This document shows, piece by piece, positions 1-9,535 of a stretch of DNA of 51,581 nt. Each line of letters opens with the position of its first letter. The first letter of the stretch is position 1. Below the pieces are notes generated by a model. That model saw nothing but the letters and a program-made list of their open reading frames with translations. It was not told where the DNA came from and did not search any database. The DNA comes from Fusobacteriales bacterium (GTDB lineage Bacteria; Fusobacteriota; Fusobacteriia; Fusobacteriales; Fusobacteriaceae), in contig JAICDD010000017.1 of NCBI GenBank assembly GCA_020063625.1, positions 1-51,581 of the forward strand, given 5' to 3'. A program made the translations under genes and the position numbers.

Positions 1-97
1 ATACAGAAAGAATCCACGGTTCATTAAATTATCTAACACCAGTTGCCTATAGGGAACTGTCCGAGAAAAATTTGTGTTAAAAAGTGTTGACAATCCA
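1..97 (+). mobile_element. Right end of an IS3-family (IS150-like) insertion sequence, cut by the window edge
   Basis: The first 80 bases encode the C-terminus of an IS3-family transposase. They are followed at 85-97 by TGTTGACAATCCA, which ends in CA and resembles the terminal inverted repeat of IS150-group elements. The left end lies outside the window, so neither the matching inverted repeat nor a target duplication can be checked. The element boundary at 97 is inferred from the motif only. Confidence 0.7.
3..80 (+). CDS. IS3-family transposase OrfB, C-terminal fragment (continues upstream of the window)
   Basis: Read from base 3, the frame gives 25 residues ending at a TAA (78-80). They include RIHGSLNYLTPVAYRE, the typical C-terminal end of IS3-family DDE transposases just after the catalytic Glu region. 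The catalytic core is outside the window, so it cannot be said whether the gene is intact. Its G+C content is clearly higher than that of the neighbouring genes, which fits a mobile element. Confidence 0.75.
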   Translation, partial: TERIHGSLNYLTPVAYRELSEKNLC

Positions 98-240
98 AAC
101 TCTGTATATCTCAGTGCACTCTGAGTCTCTGTTTTGAATATTACATCTTATATCTTAGTGGTTCTTAGTGCCTTTTCTCCGTGCTCTTTGTGTAACAAAA
201 AATCTAGTGTACTATCATGTATGAATCTCGTGGTTTCACA
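98..240. repeat. Tract of degenerate CTYNGTG-type motifs next to the IS end
   Basis: Between the IS end and the Crp/Fnr gene the sequence has a higher G+C content and contains many copies of a short degenerate motif: TCTTAGTG at 153-160 and 163-170, TCTCCGTG at 176-183, TCTTTGTG at 185-192, TCTAGTG at 203-209 and TCTCGTG at 226-232. Weaker versions occur near 103-131. No ORF or known RNA was recognised. Similar imprecise repeats occur in intergenic regions of unrelated bacteria (general recollection, not checked here). Function is unknown. Confidence 0.5.
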
Positions 241-312
241 AAAAATATCGAATCAAAAATAAATATACTACTCTTTATATTTATGATAAAATTAAAATAA
301 AAAGGTGATGAC

Positions 313-975
313 ATGAATAATAACTTATTAAAAAAATATTATGAAAAATATAATATAAACTCTTTTTTTAATAATGATTACATAGGAAAAGCTCATTTAG
401 AATCTGTTAAAAAAAATAGTTTTTTAATCTTATCAAGACAAACACCAAAATATTTTTATTTTATAGTTGATGGAAAATTTAAAGTATCTACAACTAATGA
501 AAATGGTAAAGCATTATCTGTAGCTTTTTTAGAACCTGGTGAAGTTATTGGAGATGTAGAACTTGTCTTAAATAAACCATATATTCATAATGTTGAAGCT
601 ATTATAGATAGTTATGTAATAAAATTTGATATTAATTTTATTAAAGATTTACTTAAAACGGATAATATTTTTAATAATAAAATTTTACATACTTTAGCTA
701 TAAAATTATATAATGATACAAGCATAATTTATGAATCTATGCTTTATCCTTTAGAAAATAGAATAGCTACTTATATTTATAATAGCTTGGATGAAAATAA
801 TGAAATACAAAAATTAAATATAGCTGAATTGTCATCATCATTAGGAAAATCAACTAGACAAATAAGAAGAATATTTAAAAAATTTATTGAAGAAAATATT
901 ATTGAAAAAGATTTTATGCATGTAAAAGTTAAAGATATTAAAAAATTAAAAAAATTAGTTATAGAAAAATTATAG
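313..975 (+). CDS. Crp/Fnr-family transcriptional regulator
   Basis: This 220-residue protein has the two-domain layout of Crp/Fnr regulators. The N-terminal cyclic-nucleotide-binding-like beta-roll covers about residues 25-125, including the GEVIGDVELVLNKP stretch. A dimer helix follows, then a C-terminal winged helix around residues 165-200 (IAELSSSLGKSTRQIRRIF). The N-terminus has no Cys cluster, so an Fnr-type iron-sulfur cluster is unlikely and the effector is unknown. The start is supported by AAGGTGAT just upstream. The radical SAM gene begins 8 bases after the stop, so the two are probably co-transcribed. The length resembles E. coli YeiL, but orthology is not claimed. Confidence 0.85.
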   Translation: MNNNLLKKYYEKYNINSFFNNDYIGKAHLESVKKNSFLILSRQTPKYFYFIVDGKFKVSTTNENGKALSVAFLEPGEVIGDVELVLNKPYIHNVEAIIDSYVIKFDINFIKDLLKTDNIFNNKILHTLAIKLYNDTSIIYESMLYPLENRIATYIYNSLDENNEIQKLNIAELSSSLGKSTRQIRRIFKKFIEENIIEKDFMHVKVKDIKKLKKLVIEKL

Positions 976-983
976 GAGAATAC

Positions 984-1892
984 ATGTGGGGAGATAAACG
1001 TTATAATAATTTAAATTATGAATTTAAAAAAACATTTGGAGAAAAAATCTATAAAGTATCATTAAATGCAGGACTTAGCTGTCCAAATAGAGACGGTACT
1101 ATCTCTTATGGTGGTTGTATCTTTTGTAGTGAAGAAGGTAGTGGAGAACATGCTGGAAATAGATTTGACAGTATTACTGAACAAATAAATAAACAAATAG
1201 AACTTATTAAAAATAAGCATAATTCAAATAAAGTAATAGCTTATTTTCAAAGTTTTACAAATACTTATGGAGATATTAATTACTTAAGAAAAATATTTTA
1301 TGAAGCTATAAATCACGAAAATGTAGTTGGTCTAGCTATTGCAACAAGACCTGATTGTATTAATAATGATATTATAAACTTATTAAATGAATTAAATAAA
1401 AAAACTTATTTATGGATAGAACTAGGACTTCAAACTATACATGAAAAAACAGCAAAACTTATTAATCGTGGATATTCTTTAAATGTTTTTGAAGAAACAT
1501 TTTATAAATTAAAAATTAACAATATTAAAACTGTAATACATATAATTACAGGACTCCCTTATGAATCAAAAGAAGAATATTTTGAGTCTATAAAATACAT
1601 TAATAAAATTAAACCCTGGGGTATAAAAATACATCTACTTTATATAATTAAAAATACTCCTTTATTTTATTTGTATTTAAAACAAAAATTTCATATTTTT
1701 TCAGAAGAAGAATATATAAAATTAATATGTGATACAATAAAAATTTTAGATAAAAATATTGTTATACATCGGATTACAGGAGATGGTGATAAAGAAACTT
1801 TATTTGAACCAAAATGGAGTTTAAATAAAAGACGTGTATTAAACGAAATACAAAAAAAATTAAAATCAGAAAATATTTTACAAGGAAATTAA
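984..1892 (+). CDS. Radical SAM protein, TIGR01212/YhcC family
   Basis: The 302-residue protein carries an unusual cysteine cluster, C33-x11-C45-x2-C48, within CPNRDGTISYGGCIFC. This is the signature of the TIGR01212 (YhcC-like) branch, which is distantly related to Elp3. Residues from about 30 to 260 form the radical SAM barrel; the substrate of the family is not established. The shine-dalgarno AGGAGA overlaps the stop of the preceding regulator gene, so translation is probably coupled. A weak hairpin lies after the stop (about 1893-1922). Confidence 0.85.
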   Translation: MWGDKRYNNLNYEFKKTFGEKIYKVSLNAGLSCPNRDGTISYGGCIFCSEEGSGEHAGNRFDSITEQINKQIELIKNKHNSNKVIAYFQSFTNTYGDINYLRKIFYEAINHENVVGLAIATRPDCINNDIINLLNELNKKTYLWIELGLQTIHEKTAKLINRGYSLNVFEETFYKLKINNIKTVIHIITGLPYESKEEYFESIKYINKIKPWGIKIHLLYIIKNTPLFYLYLKQKFHIFSEEEYIKLICDTIKILDKNIVIHRITGDGDKETLFEPKWSLNKRRVLNEIQKKLKSENILQGN

Positions 1893-1961
1893 TTTTTTTA
1901 AAGGATTTCTCCTAAAAAAAAAGTATACTAAATTATAAAGATTTTTAGGGGAGGTTTTTTT

Positions 1962-3773
1962 ATGAAAAAAGTTAAAGTAAAAAAAATCAAATCACAAATT
2001 ATATACCCACTATTAATAATATTTACAATTTTATTAGTTATTGATATTACTCTTTATATTAATCGTTCTCAAAATTCTTTAGAAGAAAGATTAAAAGGTT
2101 ATGAACAAAGAAGAATAGAAGTATATAAGAAAAAACTTGATGACTTAGTTTCTATTGCTACTGGAGTATTAAATAGTTATTATGAAAAATATAAAAATGG
2201 TGAACTTACTTTAGAAGAAGCTAAATATCAAGCAAAAGAAGCTGTTAGAAAATTAAGATATGATGGTACAAATTATTTCTGGATTGACAATGGTAATTAT
2301 ATAAATATCTTACTTACTCCAAATCCATCAGCAGAAGGAAGTAATAGAGAAAATTTAACAGATAAAACAGGTAAAAAATTGGTAAAAGAACTTGTTGATA
2401 TTGCTAAAAAAAATGGTGAATCCTATGTAACATATTATTTCCCAAAAGCTGGAGGAGATACTCCTTTCCCAAAACTTGGACATGTAAAACATTTTAAACC
2501 TTTTGATTGGTTTATTGGTACAGGATTTTATATAGATGAATTACAAGCTGAAATTGATGAAATTAGAAAAATTGAATCTAAAAATATGACAAATGATATT
2601 TTATTTAATATTTTTAATAAAATAGTTATTTTAGTTGTTATTATTTTCCTTGTAAACTATATAATTAATCCTATTTCTAGAGCAATCCAAAAAATCAACT
2701 TAATGCTTGAAAAAGCTTCTAATGATGGAGAACTTAATATTAATATTGATATAAAAAGTAAAAATGAATTTGGATTAATGGCAAAAACTTTAAATAATTT
2801 TATTAAAAAAATCAATCTAGTAATTAATGATACAAAAGAGTTATCTTCAAAAGTAAGTGATAGTTCTACTCATCTTGTAGAAACTATGAATCAAATAATA
2901 AATGGTAATTCTAAAGAGATAGAAGAAGGAATACTGCAACTTGGACAAAATATGCATTCTGTTCTTGATAATGTCCGTAATCAAACAGCTAGTGTTGAAG
3001 AAAGTCTTGCAGCTCTTGAAGAAATATCATCTTCAACTACTGAAATGACTCATACTGTAAAAGATTTTATAAAAGATTTTAGTTATACTTTATCTGAATC
3101 AGATAATACAGTAAATGATATAAAAACTATGGTAAATAAAATAAATGAAATTAATAGTAAAGTAGAAGAAACAAAAGTACAAATAAATAATCTTAAAAAT
3201 TTGTCTAATACTATTGGAAATATCCTTATAGCAATTAATGATATATCTGAAAGAACAAATTTACTTGCATTAAATGCAGCAATAGAGGCAGCTAGAGCTG
3301 GAGAAGCTGGTAGAGGATTTGCTGTTGTTGCTGATGAAATAAGAAAATTAGCAGAACAAACAAATGGAGAAACAAAAAAAATAGAGGAAATAATAACTAA
3401 AGTACAAAATGAAGTTGATTATGTAAATAATGGAAGTAATGAAATAGTAAGTCAAGTAGAAGAAGGCCTTGAAATAAGTCATTCTAGTTTAAATAAAATT
3501 GAAAAAATTAAAGAGCTTTCTATTAAAAATAATCATAATCTTGAAGAATTAGCAGAAAGTATTGAAGAAGAAAGTGTTTCTTCTAGAGAAGTAACTACTG
3601 CTGTTAGTAATATTGCTAATAATTCTAGTGATATAGAAGTCCTTACTGTAAAAGCTACAGAAAGTACAAATGTCATTAAAAATATTTTAATAGAAAATAT
3701 GAATATTATTAATGAATTAAATAAATTAAGTGAAAATTTACAATCAGAATTAGAATTTTTTAAAACTAAATAA
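1962..3773 (+). CDS. Methyl-accepting chemotaxis protein with a single Cache sensor domain
   Basis: This 603-residue membrane chemoreceptor has an N-terminal transmembrane segment (about 14-32) and a periplasmic single Cache (sCache_2-type) domain at about 35-200, with the [12 protein letters not shown] and [13 protein letters not shown] blocks typical of that fold. A second transmembrane helix lies at about 213-233, followed by a HAMP domain (about 235-290) and a signalling domain. The signalling hairpin tip, [20 protein letters not shown], is near residue 430 and is well conserved. A strong GGGGAGG ribosome site precedes the ATG. No CheA, CheW or flagellar gene is nearby. The sensed ligand is unknown; this Cache type often binds small organic acids (family knowledge). 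Confidence 0.93.
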   Translation: MKKVKVKKIKSQIIYPLLIIFTILLVIDITLYINRSQNSLEERLKGYEQRRIEVYKKKLDDLVSIATGVLNSYYEKYKNGELTLEEAKYQAKEAVRKLRYDGTNYFWIDNGNYINILLTPNPSAEGSNRENLTDKTGKKLVKELVDIAKKNGESYVTYYFPKAGGDTPFPKLGHVKHFKPFDWFIGTGFYIDELQAEIDEIRKIESKNMTNDILFNIFNKIVILVVIIFLVNYIINPISRAIQKINLMLEKASNDGELNINIDIKSKNEFGLMAKTLNNFIKKINLVINDTKELSSKVSDSSTHLVETMNQIINGNSKEIEEGILQLGQNMHSVLDNVRNQTASVEESLAALEEISSSTTEMTHTVKDFIKDFSYTLSESDNTVNDIKTMVNKINEINSKVEETKVQINNLKNLSNTIGNILIAINDISERTNLLALNAAIEAARAGEAGRGFAVVADEIRKLAEQTNGETKKIEEIITKVQNEVDYVNNGSNEIVSQVEEGLEISHSSLNKIEKIKELSIKNNHNLEELAESIEEESVSSREVTTAVSNIANNSSDIEVLTVKATESTNVIKNILIENMNIINELNKLSENLQSELEFFKTK

Positions 3774-3789
3774 TCTATAATAAGAAATT

Positions 3790-3818
3790 CCCCCCGTATA
3801 AATACGAGGGGTTTTTTG
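3790..3818. terminator. Bidirectional terminator between convergent genes
   Basis: A GC-rich stem (CCCC-C-CGTAT paired with ATACG-A-GGGG, one internal mismatch) is followed by six T on the plus strand. It separates the chemoreceptor gene from the convergent binding-protein gene. Confidence 0.85.
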
Positions 3819-3827
3819 TAGTTTTTA

Positions 3828-4868
3828 TTATTCTCTACTAATAAAATTTCCTTCATAATCAGTATAAATTTTCCACGCTGCTCCAATTATATCAATACTA
3901 AATTTTATCCCAATATCTTCTGCTCTTCTTTGATTTAAAATAATGAGTGTTTTAGCTGGATCTTCAACTTTTATATTTGATACTTTTTCTCCTTTTAATA
4001 TTCTATCAGCCATATTTACCATTTGCCCAATTAATATTTTAGAATCTATTCCTAATGCACAAAGTTTATCATGTGCTGCAGAAACTTCCCAAAATCCAAT
4101 ATTTGGTTTTTTTAAATTCTCTCGTTCCCATTTAAAAAACTCTTCAAAAGAATAATTTTCACCATTTTTCTTTCTTGTAATCATTTTCCCAGAAATTATC
4201 CATCCAACTTCAGGGTCATCATTATATTTTTTTACAAACTCTTGATAATCCTCTATATAAGTAAATTCTTTAAAATCTTTAAGTTGAATATTTAAGCTAT
4301 CTAAAGATTTTTTTACTTTATCTTCTGTAAATGCTCCTGAAGGTAACGTAGCAAAAACTACTTTTTTTCCATTTAAAGGTGCTATTTTTTTTAATAACAT
4401 AAAAGAATTTTTTAAATGATTTGAAGGTAAAGTATATAAACCAGTAATATTAGTTGTTGGAAAACCATTTTTATCTACTAAAATTAATTCTCCTTTATCA
4501 TTTTTTAATTCTAGTCCCCCACTTGCAACAACAGGTATTCCATCTTGTTTTAATTCAATACCTATATCTTTTATTGAAACAGTATTCATTAAAACTACAT
4601 CTGGCTTCAACTCTCTTATTTTATTTAAAATCTCTCTTTTTGTGGATTCTTTTCCTTTAATAGAAAATACTATATATTCAAAATTTTCTTTACTCCACCC
4701 TTTCTGTATCAAAAGATTATTTATTAAAATAGCAACAGAATTAAAGAACTCTCCATCATCATCTTTTACAAATACTACTCTTTTCTTTTCATTTTGAGTA
4801 GTATCTGCAAAAATATTTAGTGAAAATAATAACGTCAAAATAATAAAAATAAACAATAATTTCTTCAT
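3828..4868 (-). CDS. Periplasmic ABC-type substrate-binding protein (PF04392-like), orphan
   Basis: This 346-residue protein begins with a signal peptide (residues 1-21, basic MKK, hydrophobic stretch, then FADT). Its body is a two-lobed periplasmic binding fold of the PF04392/TrpX-like kind, as shown by PDVVLMNT and the IPVVASGG block. No permease or ATPase gene is adjacent. The gene is instead divergent from a large sensor kinase, so a likely role is to capture a ligand and present it to the kinase's extracytoplasmic domain (inference). The family often handles aromatic amino acids or unknown ligands; the ligand here cannot be read from sequence. Confidence 0.75.
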   Translation of the reverse strand: MKKLLFIFIILTLLFSLNIFADTTQNEKKRVVFVKDDDGEFFNSVAILINNLLIQKGWSKENFEYIVFSIKGKESTKREILNKIRELKPDVVLMNTVSIKDIGIELKQDGIPVVASGGLELKNDKGELILVDKNGFPTTNITGLYTLPSNHLKNSFMLLKKIAPLNGKKVVFATLPSGAFTEDKVKKSLDSLNIQLKDFKEFTYIEDYQEFVKKYNDDPEVGWIISGKMITRKKNGENYSFEEFFKWERENLKKPNIGFWEVSAAHDKLCALGIDSKILIGQMVNMADRILKGEKVSNIKVEDPAKTLIILNQRRAEDIGIKFSIDIIGAAWKIYTDYEGNFISRE

Positions 4869-5140
4869 ATTTCCCCCTTATATAAATTTTATTATATATT
4901 AACATGAATTTCTCTTATAAACTATAAAAATTTTATTAAACTTTATTTTTTATTTTAATTTATAATTATATTTTATCGAATTTTGATATTTATTTCAAGT
5001 TTTAAAAGTTTTTTTCTTTTTTAATACATTTAATATTAAAATGTTTCACTTTTTAATTCAGAATTTCAAATATTGACTTTACACTATTTATTTTTTTTGA
5101 TATTATTTAATCAATTATTAATCTATTTGAAAGGAGTACC

Positions 5141-8100
5141 ATGAAATATCGTATTAGAGATTCATTAAAATTAAAACTTACTATTTCTGTATTAATAATA
5201 GTTATTGCAACTATTATTTTAGCAACTATTTATAATATAAATCTATTTATAAAAAATTCTCACAAAGAAATAAATAATTCTCTTAAAAGTCAATCTATTG
5301 CAGCAAATATTATTTTAAATAATAATATCAACAATCTAGTTTTAACTACACAAAATATTGCTCAAGATAATGCTCTTTCTTTTTCATTACAAATGCAATT
5401 AAAAAGTCAAATAAACGATTTTACTAAAAGTATTTTAAAAAAACATAAAGAGATAGATGAACTACTTATTATCAATAATAACTCTACTCAAAATTATACT
5501 TCTTTTATTAACTCTTTTGTAAAAAAAATAGAAACTTCAAAAAAATCTACTTGGACTTTTTGGAATGATAATAATACTATAAAAATAATTACAGGCGCTC
5601 CTATTCTTATAAAAAATAATACTCAAATTGGTACTGTAATTTTAATTCAAAATATTGAAAAACAAAAAGAAAATTTTTCAAATCTTTCAAAAAATATTGG
5701 TACACATTTTATGTTTTTTGATACTTCAAAACTTCTATTTATTTCTGACCCTTGGGGAAATATAAAAAATGGTAGTGAGATAAAATTAAATAAAGATATT
5801 TCTAATTTATCTTTTACACAAAGAAGCTATAATAAACAAAAGGAAAAAATAGGAAATCAAAAATACTATATTATGTATACACCATTAAAAGATATTGAGG
5901 GAAATATTATAGGATTTTATGGTATTGGAACTGAGAGTTATCAATTAGATGATTCTATTCGTTCTATTATTTATAATATAATACTTATTTCTAGTTTAAG
6001 TTGTATTTTTGTTATTATTCTTATTTTATTCTTAACTAATTTATTCTTAAATCCATTAAAAAGATTTGTTGAAGCTGTTAAAGAGATTGGTGATGGAAAT
6101 TATTCTAAAAGAATACAAATTGAAAAACAGGATGAATTAGGAGTTTTAGCTCAATATTTTAACTCTATGATAGATAAATTAGAACAAAATATTATTGAAA
6201 TAGAAAAGAAAAATGATAGATTAAAAGAATTAGATAAAATTAAAGATGATTTCTTAGCAAATACTTCTCATGAACTTCGTACTCCTTTAAATGGAATTAT
6301 TGGATTAACAGAATCATTACTTGAAGGTGCTGGAGGTCCTCTTTCAAAAAAAGCTGAATTTAATCTAAATATGATTATTTCAAGTGCTAAAAGATTGGTT
6401 AATTTAGTAAATGATATCCTTGATTTTGCTAAAATAAGAAATAAAGAATTAGAAATATCATTAAAAGATATTGATATATATCAAATAACAGAAGTTGTTT
6501 CTACACTTTGTAGAATGCTTATCGGAAATAAAGATATAAAATTAATTAACAAAATACCTAAAAATTTTCCTATTATTTATGGTGATGATGCTAGAGTTGA
6601 GCAAATTCTCTATAATTTAATTGGAAATGCTATTAAATTTACCCATAAAGGTGAAATTATAATTGATGCTGAAATAAGTAAAGATAAAACTACTGCTATT
6701 TTTTATGTTAAAGATACAGGAATTGGTATTGCTCCTGATAAGCTTGATAAAATATTTGAAAGTTTTGAACAAAGTGATAATTCAATTTCAAGAAAATATG
6801 GTGGGACTGGACTTGGATTATCTATTACAAAACAACTTATTGAATTACAAGGTGGAGAAATTCATGTAGAATCAAAATTAGGTGAAGGAACTACTTTTGT
6901 ATTTACTCTTCCTATTAGTGATGAAGTAGATCAAGATAGAATGTTTGAAGAAGAGGTTATTAGAGAACAAATAAAAAGAGAACAAGAATTAAAAGAAAGA
7001 ATTCAAGCTGAAGAGAAAAAACATCTTAATAGAGAATACTTACCAATATTTAATCCTCATAATTCAAATAAAAATATACTTATTGTTGATGATGAATATA
7101 TCAATTTACAAGTATTAGTAGACCAATTACTATTAAAAGATTACAATTTAGATATTGCTATGTCTGGAGAAGAGGCCCTAGAAAAAATTAAAAAATTCAA
7201 CTATGATTTATTGATACTAGATGTAATGATGCCTAGAATGTCAGGATATGATGTATGTAAGGAAGTAAGAAAAACACACTCTTTATTTAATCTACCTGTA
7301 CTTATGCTTACTGCAAAAGATAGACCTGAAGATATTTTATTAGGTTTTGAAGCTGGTGCAAATGATTATATTACAAAACCGTTTGAAAAAAAAGAGTTAT
7401 ATGCTAGAGTTAGTACTTTACTTAAATTAAAATATGCTATTGAAGTATCTCTACAAAGTACATATGAATATTTTACTCAAAAAGAAAAAACTAAAACTCT
7501 AGAATCATTACAAAAAATAACAAATGATTTCAACTCTAATTTAAATAGTGAAATAATTTTAGAAAAATTAAAAAATGTATTTAAAGAAATATCCAAATAT
7601 AATAGTTTTGAATTTTTAATAAAAATTGATAATAATTATTATAAATACAGTTTAGATGCTTTAATTAACCAAACTAAAAAAGAAACTGATAAAGTATCTA
7701 TTGAAAATAATCCTTATTTAGAATATATTGAATTAAATAAAAGACCACGCCTATTTAAAAATACTACTAAAAATATATATTTAGATTCTCTAGATAAACC
7801 AGAAAATTTAGTAATATTCCCAGCTATTTTTGGTGATAGTATTTTTGGTGCTATAGCAATAACAATTAATAAGGAAATAAATAATAAAGATATTGATTAT
7901 TTATCAATGATACTGTCTCAAGCAACTTTATCATTACAAAATGCTAATTTATTATTAAAAATAGCTGAAGAAGTAAAAAAAGTAGAAAAAGCTATGGATG
8001 AATTAAATAAAACTCAAGAACAACTTATATTATCTGAAAAAATGGCTGTTCTAGGAGGACTTGTAGCTGGAATTGCTCATGAAATAAATACTCCTATTGG

Positions 8101-8761
8101 AATAGGTGTAACTGCTGCATCAACTTTAGAAGAATCTACAACTAATATTAAGAAAAAATATGAAGAAAGTATTATGACTAGAAATGATTTAGAAAATTAT
8201 TTAGATGATGCAGATACATCTTCTAAATTAATTTTATCAAATCTTAATCGAGCTTCAGATTTAATAAAAAGTTTTAAACAAGTATCTGTAGACCAAACTA
8301 CTCAAGATAAAAGAAAATTTAATGTTTATAATTATATAAATGAAGTATTACTTAGTTTATATCCTCAAATAAAAAGAACTAACCATACTATAAATCTAGA
8401 TTGCGATAAAAAACTAGAAATAACAAGTTATCCTGGTGATTTTTCGCAAATTATTACAAATTTTATAATTAATTCTATTAATCATGGATTTGATACTATA
8501 GATAGGGGTACAATAGATATAATAATAATAAAAGAAGAAAATCAGCTTATTTTCAAATACAAAGATAATGGTAAAGGTATGTCTGAAGAACATAGAAAAA
8601 AAGTATTTGATCCATTTTTTACAACAAAAAGAGATAAAGGTGGAAGTGGATTAGGTATGCACATTGTATATAATATAGTTACTCAAAGATTAAAGGGAAA
8701 TATAAAATGTATCAGTGCACCAAATAAAGGAGTAGAATTTATTATCAATATACCTTTATAA
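5141..8761 (+). CDS. Hybrid sensor histidine kinase with two kinase cores (Cache-HAMP-HisKA-HATPase-REC-GAF-HisKA-HATPase)
   Basis: This 1206-residue protein has a transmembrane helix at about 12-32, a Cache-like extracytoplasmic region, and a second helix at about 277-300. A HAMP domain (305-355) is followed by a first kinase core with H377 in SHELRTPLNG and an ATPase domain reaching about 600. A receiver domain (about 645-760) has phospho-acceptor D694 in LLILDVMMP and the conserved K of TKPF. A GAF-like region (about 785-940) follows. A second kinase core has H980 in GIAHEINTP and a C-terminal ATPase domain with the DNGKGM and GGSGLGMHI motifs. Having two complete cores separated by a receiver is unusual. 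The gene is divergent from the orphan binding protein at 3828-4868. No separate response regulator is nearby. Confidence 0.9.
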   Translation: MKYRIRDSLKLKLTISVLIIVIATIILATIYNINLFIKNSHKEINNSLKSQSIAANIILNNNINNLVLTTQNIAQDNALSFSLQMQLKSQINDFTKSILKKHKEIDELLIINNNSTQNYTSFINSFVKKIETSKKSTWTFWNDNNTIKIITGAPILIKNNTQIGTVILIQNIEKQKENFSNLSKNIGTHFMFFDTSKLLFISDPWGNIKNGSEIKLNKDISNLSFTQRSYNKQKEKIGNQKYYIMYTPLKDIEGNIIGFYGIGTESYQLDDSIRSIIYNIILISSLSCIFVIILILFLTNLFLNPLKRFVEAVKEIGDGNYSKRIQIEKQDELGVLAQYFNSMIDKLEQNIIEIEKKNDRLKELDKIKDDFLANTSHELRTPLNGIIGLTESLLEGAGGPLSKKAEFNLNMIISSAKRLVNLVNDILDFAKIRNKELEISLKDIDIYQITEVVSTLCRMLIGNKDIKLINKIPKNFPIIYGDDARVEQILYNLIGNAIKFTHKGEIIIDAEISKDKTTAIFYVKDTGIGIAPDKLDKIFESFEQSDNSISRKYGGTGLGLSITKQLIELQGGEIHVESKLGEGTTFVFTLPISDEVDQDRMFEEEVIREQIKREQELKERIQAEEKKHLNREYLPIFNPHNSNKNILIVDDEYINLQVLVDQLLLKDYNLDIAMSGEEALEKIKKFNYDLLILDVMMPRMSGYDVCKEVRKTHSLFNLPVLMLTAKDRPEDILLGFEAGANDYITKPFEKKELYARVSTLLKLKYAIEVSLQSTYEYFTQKEKTKTLESLQKITNDFNSNLNSEIILEKLKNVFKEISKYNSFEFLIKIDNNYYKYSLDALINQTKKETDKVSIENNPYLEYIELNKRPRLFKNTTKNIYLDSLDKPENLVIFPAIFGDSIFGAIAITINKEINNKDIDYLSMILSQATLSLQNANLLLKIAEEVKKVEKAMDELNKTQEQLILSEKMAVLGGLVAGIAHEINTPIGIGVTAASTLEESTTNIKKKYEESIMTRNDLENYLDDADTSSKLILSNLNRASDLIKSFKQVSVDQTTQDKRKFNVYNYINEVLLSLYPQIKRTNHTINLDCDKKLEITSYPGDFSQIITNFIINSINHGFDTIDRGTIDIIIIKEENQLIFKYKDNGKGMSEEHRKKVFDPFFTTKRDKGGSGLGMHIVYNIVTQRLKGNIKCISAPNKGVEFIINIPL

Positions 8762-8837
8762 ATTTTTATAAAAAGTTTAAAAGATAATTAAAAAAATTTT
8801 AGGTGACTGAAAAGTCAATTTCTATTAAATAATTTAA

Positions 8838-8867
8838 AAACGAGTCCTTTAATTTAAGAACTCGTTT
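8838..8867. terminator. Terminator hairpin, one of three look-alike ACGAGTCCT copies
   Basis: AAACGAGT and ACTCGTTT form the stem around a TTTAATTTAA-like loop. It sits between the hybrid kinase (+) and the Nudix gene (-), so it can serve both. The same stem-loop wording recurs at 26977-27007 and 36170-36200. Confidence 0.75.
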
Positions 8868-8908
8868 AACAAATCTGTTTTTTAGAGATGCTTTTCAGTT
8901 TCCTTTTT

Positions 8909-9526
8909 TTAATCACATATTGTATCAGTGTAAATTCCCTTATGAAATTTATATAACATATCTATTTGTTCTTTTGTTATTCTTGTTATAGATAATTCTG
9001 GTAAATTATTTACATCAAAATATCCTACATCAAGTGTTTCCATTCCTTTTTTCAATTCTCCACCGACCACTTTACATGAAATAAACATTTTATATACATG
9101 ATTAATATCTGTTGGATGTTTATGATAACTTTTATCTAAAACTGCAAGTAGTTTTTGAGCTTCTACAATAAGTCCTGCTTCTTCAAATACCTCTTTTTCT
9201 GCTACTTTTTTAGGACTATATCCTATATCACTCCATCCACCAGGTATACTCCATTTACCATCTATTTTTTCTTTTACCATTAATATTCTATCTTGTTCAT
9301 CAAATACTACACCTCTTACATCTACTTTTGGAGTTTTATATCCATCATCATTACAAAGTACTAATTTTATCTCTTCAGCTTTATTGTTTGTAAGAAGTTC
9401 TATCATTTCTACACTTAAATCTTCTATCTGTCTGTATCTATCCAAATCATACTCATTTTCTGAGTAATACAATCCTGATTGTGATATTGCTTGAAGTTGT
9501 TTTGCTATTTCTAATAATCTTTTCAT
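8909..9526 (-). CDS. Nudix hydrolase (YjhB-like, with N-terminal Nudix-associated domain)
   Basis: The 205-residue protein has an N-terminal helical extension (about 1-60) like that of the YjhB group and a Nudix fold from about 65. The Nudix box runs from G97 to L119. It keeps the metal-binding core E112, E115 and E116 with G118 (KEVFEEAGL). However, the usual first Glu is Y103 and the Arg before the core is K111, so the box is divergent. The substrate is unknown; related enzymes cleave nucleoside diphosphates linked to another moiety. The gene starts 9 bases after the EamA gene stop and is probably in the same transcript. Confidence 0.85.
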   Translation of the reverse strand: MKRLLEIAKQLQAISQSGLYYSENEYDLDRYRQIEDLSVEMIELLTNNKAEEIKLVLCNDDGYKTPKVDVRGVVFDEQDRILMVKEKIDGKWSIPGGWSDIGYSPKKVAEKEVFEEAGLIVEAQKLLAVLDKSYHKHPTDINHVYKMFISCKVVGGELKKGMETLDVGYFDVNNLPELSITRITKEQIDMLYKFHKGIYTDTICD

Positions 9527-9535
9527 AATACACCT

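Noticed and set aside
1893-1925. Terminator after the radical SAM gene
   Set aside because: The AGGA/TCCT stem is only four pairs with mismatched A/T extension, so it is too weak to call.
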